Shown here: one piece after another, positions 7,575 through 16,108 of the stretch
Numbering within the stretch: position 1 is the first letter of the stretch
How the letters are laid out: the number at the start of each line of letters is the position of its first letter
From: an uncultured Moraxella sp.
GTDB taxonomy: Bacteria; Pseudomonadota; Gammaproteobacteria; Pseudomonadales; Moraxellaceae
NCBI GenBank assembly: GCA_937975585.1
Contig: CALJUC010000290.1
Span: forward strand, 1-45,212
Reading direction: 5' to 3'
DNA length: 45,212 nucleotides
Made by a program: the position numbers and the translations under genes
Notes under the pieces: model-generated
Databases searched by the model: none
What the model was told of the DNA's origin: nothing
Seen by the model: only the letters and a program-made list of their open reading frames with translations

Positions 7575-8171
7575 ATGAGAATACGAAAATTATTTAAATT
7601 TGAAAATGCCCATGTGGTACGCAACTGTAGCTCAGATCGCTGTAAATTCTCTATTCATGGTCATAGCTACCAAATCGAATTGATTTTAGAAGCGCATCGC
7701 TTAGACTATGGGCAGATGGTGTATGACTTTGGCTTATTAAAGTCGTCAATTAAGGATATTATTGACAGTTTTGACCATGCGATTTGCTTTTGGGACAAAG
7801 ATGACCCTGAATATATCGCGATGTGCAAGCAGTTTAGCGCGCGGTGGATTAGCTTGCCAGTATCACCCTCGGCAGAGCAGTTTAGCCGAATAGTATTCTT
7901 TTGGGTGCGCGAGATTCTTAAACAAACCCAAATGCAAAATGGTGAAACGGACGTGAGCGTTTACTCAGTCATAGCACATGAAACCGCCACAGGCTATGCG
8001 CAATGCTTTGCCGAGGATGTGGATAATGTTCAAATGGGTGAGTTGCGACTTGGGGATTTTGATTTTAGCGACCAAGTAAAAGCTGAATGGACTGACCCAT
8101 TGATGTATGACAAGTTAATCAAGGGTGAAACGTTTATGAACCCATCGGTTGAGTTACAAGTGACCCTATGA
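7575..8171 (+). CDS. queD: 6-carboxytetrahydropterin synthase (QueD/PTPS) family protein
   Basis: Member of the pyruvoyl/6-carboxytetrahydropterin synthase superfamily; QueD makes 6-carboxytetrahydropterin for queuosine tRNA modification. Zinc-ligand candidates are His13 (FENAHVV) and His28/His30 (IHGHSY). Cys23 is the likely catalytic cysteine, four residues before the HGH rather than the usual three. Also present are MVYDFGLLK, SFDHAICF and the HETATGYA glutamate. At 198 residues it is longer than E. coli QueD (about 120), so it belongs to a long subgroup whose exact substrate is less certain. No other queuosine genes are nearby. It overlaps tsaE by four bases (ATGA). Confidence 0.78.
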   Translation: MRIRKLFKFENAHVVRNCSSDRCKFSIHGHSYQIELILEAHRLDYGQMVYDFGLLKSSIKDIIDSFDHAICFWDKDDPEYIAMCKQFSARWISLPVSPSAEQFSRIVFFWVREILKQTQMQNGETDVSVYSVIAHETATGYAQCFAEDVDNVQMGELRLGDFDFSDQVKAEWTDPLMYDKLIKGETFMNPSVELQVTL

Positions 8172-8617
8172 ATAACACCATCATTTTAAAGACAGAGAGC
8201 GATACCCAAGCTTTGGCACAGCAGTTAGCTGAGATGAATCTGAGTGGTAGTGTGTGGCTATCGGGTGATTTGGGGGCAGGTAAGACCACATTGACACGCT
8301 ATTGGTTACAAGCCATGGGGCATACCGGGGCGGTTAAAAGCCCGACATTTACCTTAGTTGAACCCTATCAAATCGCGCAATCTGATGGCAATGTAAAGCC
8401 TGTTTATCATGCCGATTTATATCGTTTGCAAGACCCCGAAGAGTTGGAGTTAATGGGGTTTTATGAGTATTTTGATGAACCAAATGTGTTGGTCGTCATT
8501 GAATGGGCGAGCCGCGCCGAAGATTATCTGCCAAAACCCAATGTGCTGATTGAGATTAAGCGCCTAGAAAATGACGATAGACAAGTCTGTTTGCAAATAT
8601 TGGATACGCCTGCCTAA
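8168..8617 (+). CDS. tsaE: tRNA threonylcarbamoyladenosine biosynthesis ATPase TsaE
   Basis: P-loop ATPase that works with TsaB and TsaD to install the t6A modification on position 37 of ANN-decoding tRNAs. Walker A is GDLGAGKTT at residues 33-41; family motifs SPTFTLVEPY, HADLYRL and VVIEWASR are all present. The 149-residue length is typical. It is translationally coupled to the upstream queD-like gene and its stop is immediately followed by the mutL ATG. A tsaE-mutL-miaA order is common in gammaproteobacteria, although the amiB gene often found between tsaE and mutL is absent here. Confidence 0.94.
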   Translation: MNNTIILKTESDTQALAQQLAEMNLSGSVWLSGDLGAGKTTLTRYWLQAMGHTGAVKSPTFTLVEPYQIAQSDGNVKPVYHADLYRLQDPEELELMGFYEYFDEPNVLVVIEWASRAEDYLPKPNVLIEIKRLENDDRQVCLQILDTPA

Positions 8618-10138
8618 ATGTCAGATAGTCAATTAGACAAACAAATCAAACGTATTACCAAACTTTCCCCCTTACTGATTAACCAAATCGCGGCGGGCGA
8701 GGTGGTCACACGTCCGGCGTCCGTGGTCAAAGAATTGATTGAAAATGCGCTTGACGCCGGGGCAACCCAAATCAGTGTGCATATTGAACAAGGTGGGCTT
8801 GGGCTAATTCAAGTGAGCGATAACGGTCGCGGGATTCACCCGGATGATATGCCGTTAGCGGTGACGCGCCATGCGACCAGTAAACTTGCCGACGTTAGCG
8901 AGTTGACGGGTATCGATAGCTTGGGATTTCGTGGTGAGGCACTGGCAAGTATTGCTGCAGTAGCGCATTTGACCCTAACCAGTAGCCATGATGATTCAGG
9001 TATTGGCCGTCAGTTGGTGCTTATTGGTAATGATGCCAGTCAAGCTGTGATTACGCCTGTGGTCAAGTCACAAGGCACCACGGTCTGCGTGCGTGATTTA
9101 TATTTTAATATCCCAGCACGGCGTAATAATTTAAAATCCATTGCGACAGAGTTTGCTCATATCGAGCAAGTAATTCAAAAAATTGCCATCAGCTTTGCCC
9201 ATATTCAGCTTGATTTATATCATCAAAACAAACTGCGATTTAGCCTAAGTAATAGTGACATTAAACCATCATTATCGCGTTTGGAACAAGCATTAGGTGT
9301 TTCATTGCAGCTGAACGCACAGCCATTTTGTTTGTCCTTACAAGCCTTACAGTCGCGTGAAGCGGTACAAAAACCGGCTAATATTCATGGTTGGATTTTC
9401 TTACCTACTACGCATAACCAAACTTTGCCTAAACTGATTTATATCAACCAACGCTTGGTGACTGATCTTTCGATTAGTCAAACACTGGCTAAAGCTGCGC
9501 GTCAGGCAGATATTGAGAGTATGGGCTACGCGTTGTTTTTTGACTTACCCGTAACTTGGATTAACGTCAATATTCACCCAAGTAAGCAACAAGTCAAAAT
9601 CCAACCACTAACCAATATGCTGGCGCTGTTAAATCAGGCCTTATTAGAACAACTAAAGCCAGCGCAACTAAAACAACAACCAACCCAGTTTGAGTTAGTA
9701 TCGACAACGACTTCCCAATTAGTCGGTCAACAGGGCACTGATTTAGAGTCTTCACCACTCGTTACGATAGGTAATTACCCAAGCTTTGCTAAACTAAAAG
9801 CCATGGGTCAAGCGAATCAAGTATTAGCTAAGCAGTTCTCGGACAATACTAATCGTTCTGAAGTTCGAGCCGTACAACAAGTCTATGAGTTAACATCGGA
9901 TGAAGGGATGGCGGATAAAGACACCCCGATTGTATTGACCCATTATCAATACGAGCAGCAAGCATGGGCATTGGTCAGTTGGCAACAGCATTTTTATTTG
10001 ATTAACCCTGAATGTTTGATAGATTTGCCGAAGGATAATCGGCATATAGATAAAATTATGCGCGGTGCTGTCGCTCAGTTAACTTATACTGATTTGCTTA
10101 AATTGATGCTAGGGTATGTCGCTAATTCGAAACAATAA
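8618..10138 (+). CDS. mutL: DNA mismatch repair protein MutL, short C-terminal domain
   Basis: Mismatch-repair matchmaker that couples MutS recognition to MutH or other endonuclease activity. The N-terminal GHKL ATPase (about 1-340) is complete: INQIAAGEVVTRPASVVKELIENALDAG is recognisable in pieces, with DNGRGI and GFRGEALASI. The transducer domain with NIHPSKQQV follows. Residues about 345-430 are a variable linker. The C-terminal dimerisation region is only about 70 residues (ALVSWQQHFYLINPE to the end), against roughly 180 in the family, and total length is 506 versus about 600-650. Only 71 bp separate it from miaA, so no frameshifted remainder is present. Confidence 0.93.
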   Translation: MSDSQLDKQIKRITKLSPLLINQIAAGEVVTRPASVVKELIENALDAGATQISVHIEQGGLGLIQVSDNGRGIHPDDMPLAVTRHATSKLADVSELTGIDSLGFRGEALASIAAVAHLTLTSSHDDSGIGRQLVLIGNDASQAVITPVVKSQGTTVCVRDLYFNIPARRNNLKSIATEFAHIEQVIQKIAISFAHIQLDLYHQNKLRFSLSNSDIKPSLSRLEQALGVSLQLNAQPFCLSLQALQSREAVQKPANIHGWIFLPTTHNQTLPKLIYINQRLVTDLSISQTLAKAARQADIESMGYALFFDLPVTWINVNIHPSKQQVKIQPLTNMLALLNQALLEQLKPAQLKQQPTQFELVSTTTSQLVGQQGTDLESSPLVTIGNYPSFAKLKAMGQANQVLAKQFSDNTNRSEVRAVQQVYELTSDEGMADKDTPIVLTHYQYEQQAWALVSWQQHFYLINPECLIDLPKDNRHIDKIMRGAVAQLTYTDLLKLMLGYVANSKQ

Positions 10139-10209
10139 ATTTTTAGCCACATTACTTCAATAGGGATATACCCTAAACAATCCCGTTTTTAAACCTTAAA
10201 GATTTTGAC

Positions 10210-11247
10210 ATGACACAAGATGTAATTTGCCTAATTGCCCCAACTGCCAGTGGTAAAACCGCCTTGGCCTATGAGCTATACGACACGGGCCGTTATCATT
10301 TAATTTCGGTGGATTCGGCGTTGATTTACCGTGATATGAATATTGGTACTGCTAAGCCAACAGCTGAGGAATTGCAACAGTATCCGCACGCTTTGGTAGA
10401 CATCATTGATCCAGACCAAAGCTACAGTGTGGCCCAGTTTGTGAATGATGCCAAACGTGAAATTGACTTTGCCCATGCCCAAGGCAAAACGCCTGTATTG
10501 GTTGGTGGTACACTGATGTACTATATGGCATTGTTAGAGGGTATGAATGATATTCCTGCGACTGACCCAACGGTTCGTCAGCAAGTCATGGCGATGATTG
10601 AGGTAGAGGGCATTGAGTCGCTGCATCAGTACTTGGCAAGCGTTGACCCGATAACTGCGAGTCGCTTAAACCCAACGGATACCCAGCGAGTCGGTCGTGC
10701 GGTCGAGGTGTATAAGCAAACAGGTCGCGCGCTAAGTGATTGGCATGCGCAGCCATTGACCGCATTGGCCGATAATCCTAAGCAGCATTGGTATATTTTA
10801 GCGGTAATGCCAGATAGAGCATGGCTGCATGAACGTATTGCATTACGTCTAGAAATGATGTGGCAACAAGGCTTGATAGAAGAAGTTGTTGCCTTAACCC
10901 AAAAATATCGCTTACATCCTGATATGCCATCCATGCGCTGTGTTGGCTATCGCCAAGTTTGGGATTATTTAGTAAACATTCAGGCAGAAAACACCAATGA
11001 TGGGGTAATCGGGTCGGAGATTGATAAACAAGCGACAACGTTTTCTTTACCAATTGTTTACAGCAACGAAAACATCGTTGCTAGACAAGCCATGGAAAAT
11101 CAGGCATTATATGCCACAAGACAACTAGCAAAACGCCAGTACACATGGATGCGTAAGTTAGTCAGTCATCCACGGCTACAACAGCGTCACAACTTACAAC
11201 AATTATCAACTGTTGAGCAAGCCAAGGCTTATATTTTGCAGCTATAA
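10210..11247 (+). CDS. miaA: tRNA dimethylallyltransferase
   Basis: Transfers a dimethylallyl group to A37 of tRNAs reading UNN codons, the first step to ms2i6A. P-loop APTASGKTA is at residues 9-17, followed by SVDSALIYRDMNIGTAKP with the catalytic Asp, VGGTLMYY, and DTQRVGRAVEVYK. Near the C-terminus is ALYATRQLAKRQYTWMR. Between GYRQVWDYL and that motif there is an extra low-conservation segment of about 35 residues, making the protein 345 residues against about 310 in E. coli. It follows mutL and precedes hfq, the standard gammaproteobacterial order. Confidence 0.95.
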   Translation: MTQDVICLIAPTASGKTALAYELYDTGRYHLISVDSALIYRDMNIGTAKPTAEELQQYPHALVDIIDPDQSYSVAQFVNDAKREIDFAHAQGKTPVLVGGTLMYYMALLEGMNDIPATDPTVRQQVMAMIEVEGIESLHQYLASVDPITASRLNPTDTQRVGRAVEVYKQTGRALSDWHAQPLTALADNPKQHWYILAVMPDRAWLHERIALRLEMMWQQGLIEEVVALTQKYRLHPDMPSMRCVGYRQVWDYLVNIQAENTNDGVIGSEIDKQATTFSLPIVYSNENIVARQAMENQALYATRQLAKRQYTWMRKLVSHPRLQQRHNLQQLSTVEQAKAYILQL

Positions 11248-11313
11248 TTGATGGTTACTTCATAAATAGTGACTCACTCATAACTGATAGATAAACCGTA
11301 AATTTGATTTGCG

Positions 11314-11342
11314 TTGACAGTAAGGGGTCGAGTGGGCACAAT
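11314..11342 (+). promoter_or_regulatory. Promoter of hfq
   Basis: A perfect TTGACA is separated by exactly 17 bp from CACAAT (4/6 to TATAAT). Predicted start is near 11349, about 93 nt upstream of the hfq ATG. Because the upstream in-frame start at 11304 would lie outside this transcript, the element also supports the 11442 start. Confidence 0.6.
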
Positions 11343-11441
11343 AAGCCGTCGTTTTGTGATAACTGTGGCACCGAACAATTACATCACAGCGCGTTAAATA
11401 ATACAATAAAAACGCCACCGCCTATTTTTGGGAGAGATATC

Positions 11442-12035
11442 ATGTCAAAAGGTCAAACGTTACAAGACCCATTCTTGAACTCACTACGTAAAGATCGTAT
11501 TCCAGTTTCAATTTTTTTAGTAAACGGTATCAAGCTTCAAGGTCAAATTGAGTCATTCGACCAATATGTTGTGCTATTGAAAAATACCGTTAGCCAAATG
11601 GTTTATAAACACGCTATTTCAACCGTGGTACCTGCACGTAACCCACGTTCTGCAGGCACGATGCCAGCAGCCGGTGGTTTTGGCCAAGTGAGTGGCGGTA
11701 TGGGTTTTGAACGTAGTAGTGGTTTTGACCAAAGCCAAAGTGGTTATGGTGCGTCACGCGCTGGCGGTTTTGGTGGCCGTGGTGGTTTTGGCAATGATCG
11801 TGGTAACTTTGGTGATCGCGGATTTGACAATGGCTACGAAAGTGAACAACGCGGTTATGGTTTAGAGCGTGGCGGTTTTGGTAACCCAGGTTATGACCGT
11901 AGCGGCTTTGCCGAGCGTGGTTTTGACAATGGCTATGAGAATGATCGTGGCTTTGATAACAAAGGCTTTGACAATGCCAATAAAGACGACAACTTTGATG
12001 ACAACCAAGGCGATGACAGCCAAGAAAAATTCTAA
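11442..12035 (+). CDS. hfq: RNA chaperone Hfq with long Gly/Asp/Asn-rich tail
   Basis: Hexameric Sm-like chaperone that pairs small RNAs with mRNAs. The first 70 residues are a canonical Hfq core: SKGQTLQDPFLNSLRKDRIP, then NGIKLQGQIESFDQY (Sm1) and YKHAISTVVP (Sm2). From about residue 75 to 197 there is a tail made of degenerate units such as GFGNDRGNFGDRGFDNGYE, rich in Gly, Phe, Tyr, Arg, Asp and Asn, turning strongly acidic at the end. Total length is 197 against 102 in E. coli; similar tails are known in Acinetobacter and Moraxella. The start is fixed by GGAGAG at 11431 and by the family N-terminus; a longer reading from 11304 is not Hfq-like. Confidence 0.95.
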   Translation: MSKGQTLQDPFLNSLRKDRIPVSIFLVNGIKLQGQIESFDQYVVLLKNTVSQMVYKHAISTVVPARNPRSAGTMPAAGGFGQVSGGMGFERSSGFDQSQSGYGASRAGGFGGRGGFGNDRGNFGDRGFDNGYESEQRGYGLERGGFGNPGYDRSGFAERGFDNGYENDRGFDNKGFDNANKDDNFDDNQGDDSQEKF

Positions 12036-12062
12036 TAGCATCGTATAAATCATTATAAGTTC

Positions 12063-12098
12063 AAAAAAACCTGTCTATTGTTGGCAGGTTTTTTTTAT
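12063..12098 (+). terminator. Intrinsic terminator of hfq
   Basis: Stem AAAACCTGTC/GGCAGGTTTT (one G-T pair), 6-7 base loop, then eight T, beginning 27 bases after the hfq stop. Confidence 0.92.
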
Positions 12099-12276
12099 GA
12101 GTGCTACGTAACGCATAGTAACGCATAAAAGGTTTAACGCCATGTATGTGAGCGTTGGGTTTACGTGTTTTTGGATGAATCTAAAGCAGTTTTACGGTAT
12201 GATAAACCCTATGTCGGGATGTGCTGATTGATAGAGAAAATAACGGCCCTTATCCTCTGTTAAATTGATAAAGTGA

Positions 12277-13269
12277 ATGTTTATGAACCCAGCTGTTGAT
12301 ACCAATACGGATTACTTAAGCCATGCCATTGATGCGATACGTACGGAACAAAAAGCGCTCGATTTGTTAATTGAGCAACTTGATGAGCGTTTTGTGACAG
12401 CTTGCCATTTGATTGAGCATTGTGAAGGGCGTGTTGTTATCACCGGTATGGGCAAATCCGGTCTAATTGGCCGCAAGATTGCCGCGACATTTGCCTCAAC
12501 AGGAACACCGGCTTTTTTCATGCACCCTGGGGAAGCAGGACACGGTGATTTGGGTATGTTGGTGCCTGGTGATGTGTTATTGGCTATTTCAAACTCTGGC
12601 GAATCAGATGAAATTCGTACCTTGTTACCCGTGATCAAGCGTTTACAAATCCCATTGATTAGTATCAGTCGTGATAAGCGTGGTATTTTACCACGTTCAG
12701 CAGATGTCGCTTTGACATTGGGTGCATCAGAAGAAGCCTGCCCATTAGGTCTTGCGCCCACCTCAAGCACCACAGCGACATTAGCCTTGGGCGATGCACT
12801 GGCAGTGGCCTTGGTACACAGTAAAAACTTTACCTCAGAAGATTTTGCTTTATCGCACCCTGCGGGGGCATTAGGCCGTAAATTACTAACCCAAGTTAAA
12901 GACTTGATGCATGATAACGTCGATGGTTTACCCGTTATCAAGCAAACAGCGACACTCAATGAAGCACTCTTTAGTATGACGGGTGGTCGCTTGGGTATGA
13001 CGGTGGTGGTTGATGAAGACAGCCGCGTGGTCGGTGTGTTTACCGATGGTGACTTACGCCGTAGCTTAGAAAAACAACTATTGCTAACAAGTTCTATCCA
13101 AGAAGTGATGTCAACCAATCCGAAGACGGTAAAACCAAGTATGCGTGCCTCTGATGCCTTGTCATTAATGAATGAGCGTAAGATTAGTCAATTATTGATT
13201 TTAAACGATGATAATACGTTGGCGGGGATATTGACCCTACATGACTTATTACAAGCTGGCGTTAATTAA
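12277..13269 (+). CDS. kdsD: Arabinose-5-phosphate isomerase
   Basis: Converts ribulose 5-phosphate to arabinose 5-phosphate, the first committed step to Kdo for LPS. The sugar-isomerase (SIS) domain covers about residues 45-180 with GMGKSGLIGRKIAATFASTG, HPGEAGHGDLGML and SNSGESDE. Two CBS domains follow, from about 205 (LMHDNVDGLPVI) to the end. Length 330 matches KdsD. The ATG at 12283 has better spacing from AAGTGA than the one at 12277 and may be the true start. It heads the operon kdsD-kdsC-lptC-lptA-lptB. Confidence 0.95.
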   Translation: MFMNPAVDTNTDYLSHAIDAIRTEQKALDLLIEQLDERFVTACHLIEHCEGRVVITGMGKSGLIGRKIAATFASTGTPAFFMHPGEAGHGDLGMLVPGDVLLAISNSGESDEIRTLLPVIKRLQIPLISISRDKRGILPRSADVALTLGASEEACPLGLAPTSSTTATLALGDALAVALVHSKNFTSEDFALSHPAGALGRKLLTQVKDLMHDNVDGLPVIKQTATLNEALFSMTGGRLGMTVVVDEDSRVVGVFTDGDLRRSLEKQLLLTSSIQEVMSTNPKTVKPSMRASDALSLMNERKISQLLILNDDNTLAGILTLHDLLQAGVN

Positions 13270-13344
13270 TCCCCTGATTTTACCTAAAAATTTAGCTATT
13301 AATAATTAAAGACAATAGTTAACAAACGAATTTAAGGAGTGGCA

Positions 13345-13887
13345 ATGCAAAACTTACTGACCCAAGCAAAAGACGTCAAATTAGTAGTCATGGATGTGGA
13401 TGGTGTCTTGTCGAATGGACAAATTATTTATAATAATGATGCCGTGGAAAGCAAAAACTTCGATGTACAAGATGGTTTTGGGATTGAATGTTTGCATAAA
13501 GTCGGTATCCAAACCGCGATTATTACTGGCCGTAGTAGTGACATTGTTGCGCATCGTGCCAAAGAGCTGAAAATCACGCATTTAAAGCAAGGCCGCCCGG
13601 ATAAATTGGTTGCGTTAAATGAGTTGTTAGCAACATTAGATTTGACCTTAGCTGACTGTGCGTATATCGGTGATGATTGGGTTGATATCAAGGCGTTGCA
13701 GGCAGTGGGTTTTGCAGCGGCAGTTGCCAATGCACACGCAGAAGTGGTTAAACGCGCGCATATGGTCACCACACGTAAGGGTGGTTATGGTGCTGTACGC
13801 GAGGTATGCGATATTATCCTAAAAGCGACTGGCCATTATGAGTCATTATTGGCAAGCTATGTTAATGACACGCCGAGCGCAAAATAA
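13345..13887 (+). CDS. kdsC: 3-deoxy-D-manno-octulosonate 8-phosphate phosphatase
   Basis: HAD-superfamily phosphatase releasing Kdo from Kdo-8-phosphate. The nucleophile motif is VVMDVDGVLSNG with Asp17 and Asp19. Later motifs are IITGRSS, KQGRPDK and YIGDDWVD with the metal-binding acidic pair. The 180-residue length matches the tetrameric C0-type family. The ATG at 13345 is chosen because AAGGAG ends five bases before it; an in-frame GTG at 13339 overlaps that site. It is second in the Kdo/Lpt operon. Confidence 0.95.
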   Translation: MQNLLTQAKDVKLVVMDVDGVLSNGQIIYNNDAVESKNFDVQDGFGIECLHKVGIQTAIITGRSSDIVAHRAKELKITHLKQGRPDKLVALNELLATLDLTLADCAYIGDDWVDIKALQAVGFAAAVANAHAEVVKRAHMVTTRKGGYGAVREVCDIILKATGHYESLLASYVNDTPSAK

Positions 13888-13993
13888 GTAGATTTTTCAA
13901 CCTAATGTTATAGCGCCGAGGGTGATAGCGAATGTTAGGTAAGCTACCCGTATTTAATTTGGTGTTTAATTTTCTCAAGGCTAGGGGCGGACT

Positions 13994-14614
13994 GTGTCAA
14001 CTAGGGTATTAATCATTCTTAGCTTGTTATTCATTGTGGTGGCCGGTTATTTCTATGCCAGCAATGATGCCGAACTGACTACGCCAAATCTGATGCCTTC
14101 AGATATTGATTATCAAGCCAGTCGTATCAAAGCCCTACAGACTAACGACCAAGGCACGGTCAGCTATCAATTGACCGCTGACAAAGTGGTGCATTATCAA
14201 AATGCCAAGACGGCATTGCTTACCGAGCCACGTGTATTATGGCAAGTCGGGAACGACCGTGTATTAACTTTGACCGCAGCCAGTGCGAACTTAAACGAAA
14301 CCGCGCAAGTGATTCGCTTACAAGGCGATGTGACGATGGTCAGTCAGCCCGCAGTCAGCCAACCACTAACGTCAACTGTAACAGGTCAACAAGCTGATCA
14401 AGCCCCATTACTGCCTTCAGCAGGTAATAGCACAATCACGGTTACAGGGCGAGATTTTGTGGGGAATTTGGTGACCAAGCAAGTGACTAGTCAGCAACCG
14501 ATTGTGGTGACCCAAGCCAATAATCGCTTTGAATCTGCAAAGCTAAATGCCGATGTAGGCAATGGTAATTACCAATTTGAACGTGTTGAAATGACGTTTC
14601 AACCAGCACGTTAA
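13994..14614 (+). CDS. lptC: LPS export ABC transporter periplasmic protein LptC
   Basis: Bitopic inner-membrane protein that receives LPS from LptB2FG and passes it to LptA. One N-terminal membrane helix (about residues 3-22) is followed by a periplasmic domain beginning PDIDYQASRIKALQ-like and continuing with repeated beta-strands (YQLTADKVVHYQNAKTALLTEP in parts). The start is GTG, preceded by a purine-rich AGGGGCGGA. Length 206 is normal. Sequence conservation in this family is low; position between kdsC and lptA makes the call firm. Confidence 0.9.
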   Translation: MSTRVLIILSLLFIVVAGYFYASNDAELTTPNLMPSDIDYQASRIKALQTNDQGTVSYQLTADKVVHYQNAKTALLTEPRVLWQVGNDRVLTLTAASANLNETAQVIRLQGDVTMVSQPAVSQPLTSTVTGQQADQAPLLPSAGNSTITVTGRDFVGNLVTKQVTSQQPIVVTQANNRFESAKLNADVGNGNYQFERVEMTFQPAR

Positions 14615-14762
14615 CATTGAGAAAATAAACCAGTGTATCGTTGCCTTACGGGTTAATCGGTTAGCTTACGATTAGATTTTTTGTTACGGGATTTTTTGTT
14701 ACAATGGGCGGACGGGCGGTGTGCCCAATTATTTTTCTAAATATGTTAAAAGGTTTGTCATT

Positions 14763-15308
14763 ATGACTTTGTCAATTAATCGCGTTATGTTTGTTTTGAC
14801 CGGCGTTGCCGCTTGCGTAATGACGGCCATCGGTGTGAGTAATACCGCCAATGCATTGCCTTCAGATGCTAATCAACCCATTCGTTTACTTGCTGATCGC
14901 GCCACTTATAGTGAGCGTACTGGGGTGACCAGTTATTCGGGTAATGTTACCATTACTCAAGGCTCGCTAAAAATGGCCGCGGATAACTTAACCGTTAACC
15001 TGACGCCAGATCGCGCCATTGAAAGTGCGGTAGCGACAGGTCGCCCGGCAACGATTCAGCAAATTGTTACCCAAGAAAAAGGTTTGGCCAAAGGTCAGGC
15101 CAATCGCATTGATTATGATGTAAAAACCGGTATCGTAACCTTGACCGGTAATGCACGCCTTACCCAAAATGGCGGTAGTTTTTCAGGTAACGTCATCCGT
15201 TATAGCCTAAAAGTGGGCGATATTGAAGCCACCGCAGGCAATAAACAACGCGTAGAATTGGTATTTCCACCACAAAATACCAACCGTGTCGGTATCCGTG
15301 GCAATTAA
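14763..15308 (+). CDS. lptA: LPS transport periplasmic protein LptA
   Basis: Periplasmic beta-jellyroll protein forming the bridge that carries LPS to the outer membrane. A signal peptide covers residues 1 to about 33, with likely cleavage after the AxA-type site in NTANA. The OstA-like domain starts at PIRLLADRATYSERTGVTSYSGNV and has the typical later strand TGIVTLTGNARLTQNGGSFSG. The ATG at 14763 is chosen over an in-frame GTG at 14721 because it gives a clean signal peptide; AAAGG is 10 bases upstream. It is flanked by lptC and lptB. Confidence 0.93.
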   Translation: MTLSINRVMFVLTGVAACVMTAIGVSNTANALPSDANQPIRLLADRATYSERTGVTSYSGNVTITQGSLKMAADNLTVNLTPDRAIESAVATGRPATIQQIVTQEKGLAKGQANRIDYDVKTGIVTLTGNARLTQNGGSFSGNVIRYSLKVGDIEATAGNKQRVELVFPPQNTNRVGIRGN

Positions 15309-15359
15309 TGCTACAAATCAGACTTATTTAGTGTCAAAGTTTCGTCTAAAGGAAAACGT

Positions 15360-16100
15360 ATGTCAGTTGCACAGCCCGAACACTTAGTGATGGAGCATTT
15401 AGCCAAACGTTACGGTAAGCGTTGGGTGGTAAAGGACGTCTCGTTTTCCGTTGAGCAAGGCCAAGTGGTGGGTTTACTCGGCCCTAATGGTGCTGGTAAA
15501 ACCACCAGTTTTTATATGGTCGTGGGTTTGGTGAACATGGATAAAGGCCAAATTCACTTGGGTGAGCGTGATATCTCAGCGCTTGCCATGCATGAGCGCG
15601 CTAAGTTCGGTATTGGTTATCTGCCGCAAGAGGCTTCTATCTTCCGCAAGCTTACGGTCGAAGAGAATATTTTGTCGATTTTGCAGACGCGTTCAGACTT
15701 AGATAAAGCGGGACAGCAACAAGTGCTTGAACAGCTTATTGGCGATTTTAACCTCGGTCATGTGCGTCACTCATTGGGCATGAGTGTATCGGGTGGTGAG
15801 CGCCGTCGCTGTGAGATTGCGCGTTGCCTGGCAGCCAATCCAAAATTCATCTTACTTGATGAGCCATTTGCCGGTGTTGACCCGATTTCAGTCGGTGATA
15901 TCAAGGATGTTATTAGTAAGCTCAAACAACGTGGTATTGGTGTCCTTATCACTGACCATAATGTGCGCGAAACGTTAGCGATTTGTGAAAAAGCTTATAT
16001 CGTGAGTGAGGGTTCTATCATTGCCGCTGGTTCAGCCTGTGATGTCCTTGAAGACCCATTAGTGCGTGAAGTCTATCTAGGTAATGACTTCGTTGTATAA
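15360..16100 (+). CDS. lptB: LPS export ABC transporter ATP-binding protein LptB
   Basis: Cytoplasmic ATPase that powers LPS extraction by LptB2FG. Walker A is GPNGAGKTT at residues 41-49, the signature is SVSGGERRRCEIARCL, Walker B is FILLDEPFAGVDP and the H-loop is ITDHNVRE. LptB-specific features such as GIGYLPQEASIFRKLTVEEN are present. Length 246 is typical. It is the last gene of the kdsD operon; rpoN, which often follows lptB in gammaproteobacteria, is replaced here by a MITE-like element and a PACE transporter. Confidence 0.95.
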   Translation: MSVAQPEHLVMEHLAKRYGKRWVVKDVSFSVEQGQVVGLLGPNGAGKTTSFYMVVGLVNMDKGQIHLGERDISALAMHERAKFGIGYLPQEASIFRKLTVEENILSILQTRSDLDKAGQQQVLEQLIGDFNLGHVRHSLGMSVSGGERRRCEIARCLAANPKFILLDEPFAGVDPISVGDIKDVISKLKQRGIGVLITDHNVRETLAICEKAYIVSEGSIIAAGSACDVLEDPLVREVYLGNDFVV

Positions 16101-16108
16101 ATCTGATG

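Noticed and set aside
10139..10209. A frameshift hiding the rest of the MutL C-terminal domain
   Set aside because: Only 71 bases separate mutL from miaA and no frame there encodes the missing subdomain, so the protein is truly short unless the assembly is wrong.
11304..11441. A 46-codon in-frame N-terminal extension of Hfq
   Set aside because: It begins upstream of the predicted hfq transcription start, and a strong ribosome-binding site precedes the canonical Hfq ATG at 11442.
12312..13118. A 268-codon open frame antisense to kdsD
   Set aside because: It lies wholly inside kdsD on the other strand, has a Ser/Lys/Pro-rich composition typical of a shadow frame, no ribosome-binding site and no recognisable motif.
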